From the NCBI GenBank assembly GCA_003260075.1, contig QLIY01000937.1, positions 1 through 64,000 of the forward strand: 64,000 nucleotides of DNA. Direction: 5' to 3'. The stretch is from Phallusia mammillata. Taxonomy: Eukaryota; Chordata; Ascidiacea; Phlebobranchia; Ascidiidae. A program made the position numbers and the translations under genes. Numbering within the stretch: position 1 is the first letter of the stretch; each line of letters opens with the position of its first letter. The notes under the pieces are model-generated. The model did not search any database and had not been told where the DNA came from. It saw only the letters and a list, made by a program, of their open reading frames with translations. Of this stretch, positions 1-12,200 are shown piece after piece.

Positions 1-188
1 TTCAATTTAAGCACTGTTGTAGTGCTCATTTATATATAAAAACCAAAACAAACACAACTCAGTTATTCCCTTGTGTTTTGGTTTGTAAGAATTAAATTCA
101 TGGATTTGATAGCAACTCCTACAACAACACTTTACATGTTAAAAATGTGCCTATGTTTACCATATGGGATAAATGCACTGTGAACCAG

Positions 189-1371
189 GTTGCTGAACGA
201 CAAGAAGCTGTGGTAGAGTCCCTGGTTTCAATGCTGGGTCAGGAAGCCTCAAATCAATTAATTCACTATGAAGACAAGGACTGGGGTTTGGAGCCTTACA
301 ATGGGGGTTGCCCAGTTAGTGTGATGCAACCTGGCTGTCTGTTGTATTTTCATCATGCTCTGCGAGAACCATTTGGCAGGTGAGTTTCCTTTCCTGCAAA
401 TGATGTCAAGTTCCTTTTTGCTTNTCGTGGTTTAAGAAAAATTGATTACCTTTTACGCATATCTTCATTATACACTTTTTATAACAGCATGAGGGGGGGG
501 GGCAAATCCTGTTTACAAGACTAAACCTAGGGTGAAGGACATGCTGAACTTCTGTTTACAAAACATTGTCTGTCCACAGCTACCAAGGCCATATACTAGA
601 TTCTGTTTTTTGCGGTCCTATATCATAATATAGTTACATGTTGTTGGAATCGTGGTTTAAGAAAAATGTGCTTGCTTAATTACCTTTTACGCATATCTTC
701 ATTATACACTTTTTATAACAGCATGACTCATCTGGACCATCTCAACTAAAACACTTTGGCTACAAAAGTTTGGCTCACTAACTAAAGAAATTAGTTTCAA
801 AATACTGGCCCAATGAAAGTGGAAAACGTTCAACGCGCTGCAGCTGCACCGTACTCTGACAACTGTATATATACATATATATTGCATGACCTTAACAGTC
901 ATTCAACAATACATTCTAGACTTTTTGAAAATGTTATATTTTAATATTGTGTAGAGTGCACTGGGCAGGAACTGAGACAGCTCGCATATGGGGGGGGGGG
1001 ATGACCTTTACAGTCATTCAACAATACATTCTAGACTTTTTGACAATCTAATATTGTGTAGAGTGCACTGGGCAGGAACTGAGACAGCTCGCATATGGAC
1101 GGGCTATATTGATGGGGCAGTTGAGGCTGGTCAACGCGCTGCTAACGAAGTCGTCCAGTTGTGCAAAAACAGCAACAAAAATAACAACGCTGAAACATGC
1201 ACCGTTCAAACTTCTACAACAGTCTCGCCAGCTTTTAAGATCAGTAACTTGGGGCATACGAGCAAGAAAAAAATAACTGCAACTCGTGCCATTAAAGGTA
1301 TTTGTATCTTAGGCGTATTGTGTGGTGCCGGGTATATGTCCTACAAGTATTTGAAACCGCAGGTTGAGTAA
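189..1371 (+). CDS. MAO: Monoamine oxidase, C-terminal exons (5' part outside window)
   Basis: Two exons are visible: 189-379 (ends in phase 2 before GTGAGT) and 1062-1371 (stop TAA at 1369-1371). The product is a flavin amine oxidase of the outer mitochondrial membrane that oxidatively deaminates monoamines. The first exon encodes the segment with the Gly-Gly-Cys motif (YNGGCPV) whose Cys covalently carries FAD in the family. The second encodes [20 protein letters not shown], the FAD-binding end of the fold, then a charged stretch and a hydrophobic helix ([19 protein letters not shown]) that matches the C-terminal membrane anchor. The left acceptor at 189 is weak and approximate. A truncated copy of the second exon lies at 955-990 and is cut by a G tract; I read it as the other haplotype. 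MAO-A and MAO-B cannot be separated, because that split is vertebrate-specific. Confidence 0.92.
425..1098 (+). repeat. Diverged duplicate segments around two G tracts in the MAO intron
   Basis: The stretch 425-492 recurs at 649-726, and 886-990 (including the start of the last MAO exon) recurs at 1001-1098. Each first copy ends in a run of 10-11 G (493-502, 990-1000). A single N at 424 marks another discontinuity, exactly where the first repeat begins. This fits two haplotypes joined without merging. Confidence 0.8.
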
Positions 1372-3051
1372 AAACTTTGCATACTTTAGTGATGAATTGT
1401 TTAAACGCCCCGTTTAAAGCGACCTTGTGCAATCTAAAGTGGCAAGTTTGCGACAAATTGCGCCTTGCTTGATTCAGCAAAACAATTTTAAAACACCACA
1501 CCACTATAGAAACGCAATTTGAAGAAAAATATATCCGATTTGTTTTGTCTCTTTTGCTTGCCATTGAACGGAAATAGGAAATGGGTCTTAAAATGTATGG
1601 AAGCATATTTTTTGATAAACTATGTAGATATAAAATGCCCTCTTCGATGACAAAAAGTTTGTTGGCTGAGGCGAAATTTGTCTTTGTAGCTACAACCCTT
1701 AACCTGTGTAATTTGTACTTAAGATAAGCAACATGCACAGTTTGGCCAAATTCTGTTGTTCCTTACATTTCAGTATAGTTGTTGTGAAGTATTGAAATTT
1801 TATCCTGTTGTCAATGAAAAAGCTAAGATTTCGCTTTTAAAACTGTGTTTTTAATTTGTGTGTTTTTGCAGTACAGATTTGTTCAACAGGTGTGATGCAA
1901 AATACTTGAAAAATACAATTTTTTAACGTCAACTAGTATTGGTTGCGCAGGCCTGCTTTTTTATGTGTTTACATTTTTTTCTACACTGTTGACGAAAATT
2001 TGATGTTTATATTTTAACAGTTTTTTAATTCTTTTTACATGTTTATGCGAATTGTTGCAAAATTATATTATTAATGCCATGCGCTTGTTTGTCTGCATAT
2101 ACCGCACGACGCCAAAGAATGTATTCTACCCAGACAAAGTATGTGTTTTTGCATTTCGACAGTCAGTGCTGCTCGATTATAATGCCAATTATACATTCAA
2201 GTTGCAACTGAAACTTTGTTTGAACATTTTTTACGTAATTTTGCCACTTATAGATTTGATATGCAATATACGAACTCGAACGCTTGAAATTAAAACATAC
2301 ACTTCTATTATGTTTGTTTATTTGTTTGGTGATATTTGGGTGAATATTTAAAAAACCACATATATGCCCAATAGAAAAATACTACGGCATTTTTTAAAAA
2401 TGTGGGGTCTTTTAAAAATTTTAGGCAGGTCTTTTTATTTTTTTGCACCTTAAGTCGACAGAAGATAATTCCATATTGTGGGGCGACTTTTCGCCCAAAA
2501 TGTTGTAAAAACAGCAGCGTTTTAGTGTATTTAGCCTGGTATCGCTTAAGTATCAGCCAAGCACCATGGCATCTGGCATCGACGCCTATATTATCGAACG
2601 ATCTCTTCTTCGAAACTCAATGTTCACAGCATAATTGTACATCGGGCCACGTTTGGGCTTCGGTTTTAACAAAACAGGTTACATGCGCGCCTGACTTTGC
2701 ACTAGACCGCATTTTTGTCGTAATTTTATCTTTTAAGATGTTAAGTTTTTGACATAATTCGAGCCATATATTTGATGACACCAAATTCCAGCACTTTATC
2801 GTTTGTTGGATATAAAACCAAACATCGTCATAACAAAGGTACTAAAAAGTTGGTTAATTGCACAATTGCTTCGATAAATATTCGTCTTGCCAGAAATAAT
2901 TAATACCATCCTATTTTTAAATTTTGTAACAGGTGGACTTTTTAAATTGACGCATTAGAATAAGTTTGGCCATAAGCATTTCAATCCTGGGGTTCGTAAT
3001 CCAGAGATTTTTTTATCCAGAGACAATAAATAGCCGATGGTTACTTTAATG
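1372..3051. other. MAO 3' UTR and intergenic sequence
   Basis: AT-rich sequence follows the MAO stop. I see no splice-supported exon, no RNA gene and no recognisable protein. Open frames of 100-150 codons occur on both strands but have no domain-like composition. Confidence 0.6.
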
Positions 3052-3355
3052 CAGTGGTTCTCAAACTTTTTAAGCATGCGGCACATTCAAGAACAAAAAT
3101 TTTCTTCCGCGGCACACTTCGCAGGTAAACAGCATAACAAAAATTGTTCAAAGAATTTCAATTTCCAACTTTATTGTGGTGGATAAGGATGCTTTTCATT
3201 ACTAATAACTAAAATATGAGCTTTATAGCGTTATCAACACACCGGTATTTCGTCATGAAGTTCTAAAACACCAGGAAATTTTTGTACTTCAAGATAGGGA
3301 ATATTTTGCGGCACACTTGGAAATCTCTCACGGCACACTAGTGTGCCGCGGCACA
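3052..3355. mobile_element. hAT-like non-autonomous element, right end lost
   Basis: It starts with CAGTGGTTCTCAAAC, the terminal sequence seen in several other elements of this window, and continues with GCGGCACAC-rich sequence. A palindromic CGGCACACTAGTGTGCCG lies just before the 69-base G tract that truncates it. No coding capacity is seen. Confidence 0.65.

Positions 3356-3424
<69 letters not shown>
3356..3424. other. 69-base pure G tract (join artefact or unresolved gap)
   Basis: An uninterrupted G run lies between the truncated hAT-like element and unique sequence upstream of the cellulase gene. It belongs to the long class of tracts (28-88 bases) in this window. Confidence 0.9.
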
Positions 3425-3425
<1 letters not shown>

Positions 3426-3755
3426 GATAAAACTTAACATGCCCCCAGACAGATTGGCGACGTTTTTAACCAGTTACATATTTTAACAACCAATTAAGCG
3501 ATACCTAGTGATTTCGGTAAACTCAAAGCCGAATTACACTGACGCATTGGGGCAGTAATGACGACCAGTTTATCCAATACAAGACACGACACACTTTACA
3601 TCACTGATTATCGTAAATAGTGATCAAAATCGCCCCAAGCAAACCAGGCCGATACAACGAATGTGCCACAAACCATTTGATTTTTTGTTCAAGAAAGACA
3701 GCACGACTTATCTGCCAGTTCTGTACAGAAGAAAACGGAAAGAACTACTTGGATT
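3425..3755 (+). other. Sequence upstream of the cellulase gene
   Basis: This 330-bp stretch would hold the 5' UTR and promoter of the GH9 gene. I see no clear TATA box at a useful spacing and no other gene. Confidence 0.4.
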
Positions 3756-6700
3756 ATGAGATCTAAAGTGCTGACTTTGATTGTTTTATTGATAACATTG
3801 ACAAAGCAGGGAAGTGGACAATTCTGTGAGTTTGTCAACTAAGTAAATGTTCAACATCGTGTTTGTATTATCACAACAACCCCACTTAATTTTAGTTTCA
3901 GGTACAACAACTGCACTAAAAAATGGAATAATAATAAACGGAATAGCTAGTTTAATAACTCCAGCAGCAATGCAGTAATCAGTTAAATTTTATTTGTTCA
4001 GACAACATATAATTCACGGAACTAATCGAAAATTATTTATTATAAAAAATAGTGTATAGTACTGTTAGTGTACAGTACTGTTAAATTGGGCATGTGGATT
4101 AGGCTATTTAGTACAACTAGAATAGGCTAACTTAACACACAAATTACATTAAATAAGAGTCTATAAAGCGAAAATAACAGGCCAGACGGAATCGTAGATG
4201 TGTAACATTACTATGTCGTAATTTGTCAAAGATTTCGGAAATTGTTCCCAAAGGCCAGCACATCTTTGCCGCGGGCAAAACAAAAAGCAAAATTTTATCA
4301 CATGTTCTCTGCAGCGCTGCGTCTTCGACTGTATGCAAATTTAGCGACGCACTTAGGACAAATTTATCCAAGACGATAACATTTAAAACATATGTGGAAG
4401 ACAATGAAAAATGTTTTGGCAAATGCCAGCTTTAAAAGCTTGTTTAGAAATAATAGAATTTGGACAATTCACAAACTGTGACATTTCTGATTCATTTTAG
4501 TTCAAGTGGGAAAATGTGGACTTCTTACTCCTCCACGCAATGGCATGATACGAAGATGCACCAGCGGGAGTAGATCGGGTTCCGTCTGCACATTAACATG
4601 TCTTTCAGGTTTCACAAAAACCACAGTGGACCGAACCTGCACCTGTGTTGGTGGTATATGTGTCTGGGAAGGCGTTAACCCAAAATGTACAAGTAAGAGT
4701 TTAAGAGTTTATTTACTCCACTGCACATGCTTGGACATTGGAATTTTTTGCTCAATTGCGTTGGAGTTAAACTTTTTGGATAAGCCATTCATTTCGGGTT
4801 AGGGTTGCACTTTTTTGCAAGTAGAAAGTTTAGTTTAGGAGAAATTTAATTTAAACTGATGATTTACCCACGCAATATTGATTATTCACATAAATAAGAA
4901 TTCCACTTTAAAGAACACTTATAAGTTATAGTTTGAAAACTAAGCTGAATGGGTATGTTTATTAGACATGTTAAAACTTAGACATTTGAGAAATTAACTA
5001 AAATTCAGCAATTATATACTTATATTTGGTTTGGGGCAAAAATGCAATAAAATTGCACTTAAAGTTGGTCAAATGCCTTTTGTATAAGTCTTTTCAAGTA
5101 TTTAAGATTAAATCTTGTTAGTGCTTAAACCATGAAGAGTTGTCACCTAAATTCAAATCTACTTTATGCAGAAGCTGAGTGTCCGAGACCTGACCACGAA
5201 GATGGGAGGATAATAATCGTCGACAAATGGCCGACAGGTTTTGCCGGCTTGATCGAGTTTGGTGAAATGGAGTCAGATTTTCGAGAAGGCTGGTCTGTGG
5301 TCATTGCATTTAATGGTCCACTGGGACAGGTCAGAAATGTTTCTGCATTATAAGTCAATTTAATGCAGCCAAACTTTTTGTTATGTTACCAACACACTAA
5401 ACAAACTAAGCTTATGTACTTTTTTGGCGCACTACTGATTAACATTTATTGCGATCTTGCCCTATCTAGCCTATGCCCTATACTCACACAAAGTGCTTTT
5501 GTATATAAGGTCTATAGAATACGAATTAACATTTATGAAATAACACAAATTTAACAGACTGCAAAACTGAAGAGTTGGACGGCAGAACTTGCTGGCATTT
5601 CACCAAAACGGGATGCTTTTACTTTGAACAACGCTCCGTTTAACCAGAACAACACAGACGCCAACATCAAGGCGCTTTTTGTTGTCGATCATGTGCAGGG
5701 ACCAATTCCAGAAAAGGGTAGGAAGTCAATATTGGAAAATGGTTGTAAATTGTTCAATGACACCATTTCGAAAACTTGCCATAAACTTCAAATGTCCTTC
5801 TATCCTTTTTTATAACATATAAAGAAACCCTAACAATTCCCAATGTTATACGCATCAGCTGTACACTCGTTCACACGTTATAATTTAGAGTTCGATCACA
5901 AGCTAACGAACACTTAATTGGCTATATACACACGAAAAATAAATGATTTTATTGCTCATATTTTTGTATTGCTAGATATGTGTGTATGACTAAATGAAGC
6001 TAATAAAACTATAATAATGGTGGTTGTATCGAACTTGGCGTTGATGTGATGAGTCACAACATGAGAAATTATAGTTGCGTGGCAGATGAGACAATCTTAT
6101 CGGTTTAGTTGTCAAAGAAAAAAACCCTGTCAGTAAGACAACTAAAACATTGATATCTTTGCCACACTTATTTAGTTTCTGTTTATTTTGTTTATGTTAT
6201 GTACAAATGTTGTGTCTGTAAATTTGCAGGTTACGCGGGATTGTACAACCGTCGCATCGCCGACGCCAACTGCTTTCCAAAAACCACCCTTGGTCATCTG
6301 CACACATTTTCTTCCTACTCCGCAACACCTCCTCGAGCTACAACAACTACAGAAGCAACAACAACCACAACAATACAAACTACAGCTGAAACAACACAAA
6401 CAACAACTGTTGAATCGACAACTACACCACCCGCATCCATATCTTCAACGACAGGTGTCGCTGTGGAGCCACAGGAGGGGTCAAGTGAAGAAACCACACC
6501 AAGTTCTAAGCTCTCTCCTTCCACCGATATAGTTTCCACAGTGCAACCAACTACACAAGAAAACTTAAGCAGCGTTGTGTCGAGCGCTGGTACAAGCCCG
6601 ACAACACAGTCCACTTTGGTCACAACTGCTGCTGAAACAACTGCACTTGGAGTCACAGAGCGACAGTTTATTGTGGAAAACAGACAGTGCAGAAGTAAGT

Positions 6701-9180
6701 TTTGAGCAAAAACGGGTGACGTCCATTCATGTCAAATTTTTGAGATGCTGAGTAATGGAAGCTTTTTGCATAAAGTCCTAGATATTGGAGTAATGCGATA
6801 AAATTAAACGAAATTTGTACATAAGTGTAACAAAAACAGCTAATTCACAGCAATATGTTTCACCTCTCCAGTACCAAAACGTGCATTGCCAGACTGTACA
6901 GATATGACCTACAATATATCTTAAAGTCCAAACTATTTGTTTACTGTATAGCCTATCCTTGAAACGCTGTTTTTCGTGGTTGCAGAGCAAGGACCTGATG
7001 GCTATCGGACGCAACCGGGTTGGATTGACAAGGAGAAACCGTATTTCAGCGGTAATGCGATTGTTCAAGTCAGCGAGACGATTGACGATTGGTTGGTGAT
7101 TGTTGTTTATCAAATGCCAATAGAAAGTATTAAGGTAAGCGGAGAGGTCGTGAGTTAATTTGTATCATTACATTTTTTTTTGAAGAGCGCGTTTTACTAA
7201 TTACGAAAGGTTTAAACCAGGGGTGTGCAACCTTTGTCACTGTGGGGCCAAATCCAATTGTCAAAATTAGAGCGCGGACCGCACATGGGTATGACACAAG
7301 GTGATTTTACTTTGCTGTTGACAAAATATGCTTAACTGCAAGTAAAATTCGCATTTGAATCTAGCCGAGTATTGCCAGGTCGCAGAAAAATAGCATCCAG
7401 CGCATTATTCTGCTAAAAAATATATAAAAGTTGGACTCGTTTGCCAGTACATTTTAAATCCAAGCGTCTCAGCGGGCCGCACAACCTTTAATCAAGGGCC
7501 ACATTAGGCCCGCAGCCCGCAGGTTGCACACCCCTGGTTTAAACGTAACATAGGTTTGCTCACAAAGTCCTTGAAATTATCCACACTTGCAATTACTAAC
7601 TTGTTTAACGTACACCAAAGGTATTTAAAGCACAACACGAGAGACGGATTCGACCGACCGAAGTCTTTAATCTCGCAGGCCAAAATCTTCTTTTTAATTA
7701 GCCTATGTTACAATTGCCGAAAGTATGGATTCTAGAACTATACCAAAAACACAAAAGTCTAACCAAAAAAAGTGCATACTTTGGCACGTTGGAAAATATC
7801 CAAGCATGCCCCCCACTAACCCCCCAAACAGTTTTCAAACACTGGAATGTCGCCATCCATTTGATATTTTAGAGACACTTCCGATGCATCACAAACCGGT
7901 ATAGCTATAATAAAAAGTCTTCTTTTCAAAGCAATTTTTTGCTCAAAAGTTACAGTTATCATCGAAAAACGATAACTTGTGTACATATTGTAAAAGCTGT
8001 TTTTTTGATGAAGTGTTTCGTTTGCAGATGTGGAACGTTGTGCAGGCGGGCGTTGAAGAGAACGGTCATGTGTGGATGTTCGGTCCCATGCAGTGGAACC
8101 CACAACTACACAAGGGAGAACTGAACATTAACTTTATTGCTGAGTTGCGAACCAGATCCGATGTTAATCCACAAGGTAAGATGTAAACATTATGATTTCG
8201 TCAATTACATTTTGTTAACAAATCCTTGTAAAAATATGGGGTTTATTTAATTTAGATCAGATAGATTTAAAATTACTATGCTATTTTAAGTATTGGCTAA
8301 GTAAAACTATATGTCCTGTAGGCAAAGTTTATCTCTGCTCCACGCAAATACTCCACGGTGATCCGGTGTTGCTTTTTAACGAGGAATCCTTCCTATCTGT
8401 TCCACCTGCGCCCGCCGAAGCGGAAGCAGGGATAGATGAGAGCTCGTCACAAGGTATATCACAAAAGTTACTTCATGAGAAAATCTGCCCTATGGGCAGG
8501 GTTTTTTTAAGGTTTGGTTTGGGTTACCGCTAAGTAGTTTTAAGATACCGCAAGTGTTTCATTTAAATACCAAAAAATAGCCAAATCCAAATTTTGGGAA
8601 ACCGCTGGAGAAATTTGGGGGACCGAAACGGTCCCCCAAAACACCTTAAAAAACACTGCCTATGGGTATTGACATTTTCAACAGTTTAGAACCAATATCC
8701 AGTCATAACGTTTTAATCCGTATATTGTAACCGAGAAGACATTTTTTTCGACTAAAGTTGTAAGCGGTCTAATTGGGGCCAAACTAGGCCCAAACCCCAA
8801 AGTACAACCCCAAATCTGATTTAAAAAGTAACAAAAAAAGCTCGAATTAGGCGTAAACGTTGGTGGAAATAGGGAAAAAATGATGTCGCATGGAAAGCCA
8901 GGCCTGAATCAAATCCGTTTCTAATTGAATATCAAGCCCAGACCCGACCTGATTTACAACTCTGATTTCGATGCACGACACTATCGTTCATATTCGTTTT
9001 AAAGTTTATTGTCGTTTTAAGCTAGTACAAGCGAACAGCCTTCCGCAACTTCATCTTCAGTCACCCTGGCACCTGTTACTGGAACCACATCTAATCCAAC
9101 TCATGACCAAAGGTGTCGCTCTAGCGCCCCCGACGGTCGTCTACCGAGACAACCGCGACAAACAAGACCGCGGTGGAAAA

Positions 9181-9256
<76 letters not shown>

Positions 9257-12200
9257 ATAGAACACCTTCATAGATCAATTTAAATGGATGAAAAGTTCAC
9301 AGGCCAAAACAGGGGGGGGGGTTAGTTTTAGGCCAAGGAAATGTTTGGTTGTCTAAATAAGATAAAACTTCTTTAATGACAATTCGTCTTAACGGCAAAT
9401 TCCTACATTTAGGCACATTGTTTAATTTAGTGGCTCTATAGAACACTTACCTTCATAGATCAATTTAAATGGATGAAAAGTTCACAGGCCAAAACACGAA
9501 AGACATTTTTTAGTTTGCAAATTTTGTCTTGCAGACCAGACAACATATGATTACAACGAGGTACTTCACAAATCAATTCTTTTCTATGAGGCACAGAGAG
9601 CAGGTCCACTTCCACCCAATTATAATAGAATACCATGGAGGGGAGATTCAACGTTAAAGGATGGATGTTCAATTGGTGCTGACTTAAGCGGTGGATGGTT
9701 TGACGGTAAAAGACTTGTTAATTAAAGAAAAAAAACTTGTACATAGACGTTACTCTGATAGTAATTAGGTCTCTTGCCTTTTTGGCTGTTCCATGATTAT
9801 TGAAAGAATATTTACCGCTTTCCGCCCTAAACATATAAATAAATTATTTTTGCCTAATCTTCACTATAAACGCCACGTATCTTCTTCTCGACCCGCCGCC
9901 TAAGACTACAAATTTAGCAATTATAAAAACATTGAATTGAAAAGTGGAAATCAGTTTTTTTGTGACACTTAAAGGTATAGTACACCCGAAATGGTGGTTG
10001 TAATCAAATTAATGTCTGATGTTACATAGTTTAGGAGCGCTATCAAACAAACATACGTAATGATAAACATTTTAAACGTCCTTTCAACATTAGTATTAGT
10101 GATTTTATGTTATCATTACTTCACAATTTTGTTTACCGCTGGAAATTACATTGCTGGAAAGACAACAACTCTGTTTTGCCACACAGCTGGAGATCATGTG
10201 AAATTTACCTTCCCGATGGCTTTTTCTGTGACCATGCTCTCATGGGGTGGAAACCTGTTCAGAAAAGCCTACGCCGACGCCGGGGTTCTTACACGACTCT
10301 TGGGTGGCATCAAGTGGCCAGTCAACTATCTTATGCGTGCCCACGTGTCTAAGTTTGAACTAGTCACCCAGGTAAGAATTTGAGAACAAATTTAATGAAA
10401 GCTTGTTGTCCTAAACGCATATTGCATGATGGGAGACATATATTTCATATGACACCAACGTTAAACAAATGAATTTCTACATTATAGTACTAACTATGTT
10501 GTTCGTAACGGTTTTGTAGTTGTCAGTTGACAAAGTTTACAGTATGTTACTGATTTCTAGTTTCTTTGAGCAGAAGTTTGTTCTTATTGTTAGCTTAAAC
10601 ACGGACCATTTTAATGACTTATTTATTACAATCAAAAACCGATACAGTAGAATCCATTTGTTCTGGAAAAAAAACTTTGTGTGGTGTTAGTTCCACAAAA
10701 GACGAAAACCATCTACAGATTGGCTTAAAAACTGACAAACTTATGTTTATGCCTTTACGTTTGAAACAGTAGATTCTGTTTGAATAAGGAACAGGTAACG
10801 CCGAGTATTAGGAAAATATAAATGTGTTTTTCATATATCGTTAAAACTGACTGATTTTGTTTTACCAAAGCGGCTATTATCGCGTGTGAAGTTTTTTTTA
10901 TGGCTTCCATGTCTTTTGTTTATTAAAATAAACACTATCCAGTTAAGACATGGATGAATAGCTGGGATCAGCCCTGAAGCGTCGATGCAGACCAGCGATC
11001 AGGGGGGGGGGCATAAGTCTGGCGTACTATGCTACCTATATGTAATAATTCGTTATATATTGGACGTAATCAGGTCGGGAACGGGGAGGACGATCATGAA
11101 ATTTGGGGAAGACCGGAGCAGTTGACTGGTGCTCGTCCTATCTACTCGATCACCAAAACTTTACCGGGAAGTGAAGTTGCCGCGGAGACTGCTGCAGCAT
11201 TGGCAGCTGCTTCGATATTTCTACGTCGAACACACCGACGCATTGCGATTCAAGCGATCCGACACGCCAAAGAGTTGTATGAGTTTGCCACTAAATACAG
11301 GTACGTGCGTAAAATTGTGTGCTGTCGTTGGTCAAACTGATGAAAAAAAGTTAGACATTAAGGGAATTAAGCACTTTCCTGTTTTGAAACAAATGCATTT
11401 GCCTAAAAAAGTGAGTTAGTGGATAAGATACCAGACGATAATAAAAACAAAGGAAAAACGTTGCCAACTTCTATTTTTTTAACTTTGTTCCTGGTGACAG
11501 TCAATGGCTTTCTTTTTAACTAAAACAACAATCAAAAAAGAAAAATCTCTACACGAAAAAAATAGATGTCCAAATTCGTGTAAACGGATTTTGCGTATTT
11601 AATTAACCGGTCTGGTTTTGTTTGCCAGTAATGACATTTGACTTTATTTACCTTCTTTCTTTTTTGTGTTTACCCACAAACAGAATTTCGTCATCTTGTT
11701 CATTCCTTTACAGAATTGGTTGTGGCCCAAAAAATCAACGTCCATTTTTTAAAAATATCTATGTCAAAACCTGTGTTTGAAAGTTACGTTTCTTTGCAGG
11801 GGTCATTACCATATTTCCACACCAGAAGTGACCGAGTTCTACCGCTCTCACAGTGGCTATGAAGATGAACTTATATGGGCTGGGGCATGGCTCTACAAAG
11901 CGACTAAGATTAAAAAATACTTGGAAGACGCAAAACAGAATTTCGTGCGTATTGGCGCTGGGTATCAAACCCCAGGCGAGTTCTCTTGGGACCATAAGTT
12001 GGTGGGAGCTAAGGTAAACATATCAATTGTAATCAAAAAGTATCATTTAGTAAAGAACAAGTCGATATACGTGCTTCATTATAATTCAAATCGTATGTTA
12101 ATTCTAAAAAGTGATTTGTATTCGTTACCGCAAATACTTGTAAGTGATTCATATTTCTCATGGTTTTAAACAAAAAAGAAGTAAGGGATAAACGAGTACT

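Noticed and set aside
1292-1738. 148-codon minus-strand frame over the MAO 3' end
   Set aside because: It overlaps the MAO last exon in antisense and shows no recognisable domain or composition.
2402-2752. 116-codon plus-strand frame between MAO and the cellulase gene
   Set aside because: No start context, splice partner, signal or family resemblance; the composition matches translated AT-rich intergenic DNA.
3234-3440. Poly-Pro, poly-Gly open frames over the homopolymer tracts (also near 9181, 28897 and 53818)
   Set aside because: They are translations of pure G or C runs without splice or domain support.
6315-6656. 113-codon antisense frame opposite the Thr-rich cellulase exon
   Set aside because: It is the Val-rich shadow of ACA/ACC threonine codons. 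The sense frame is fixed by exon phases.
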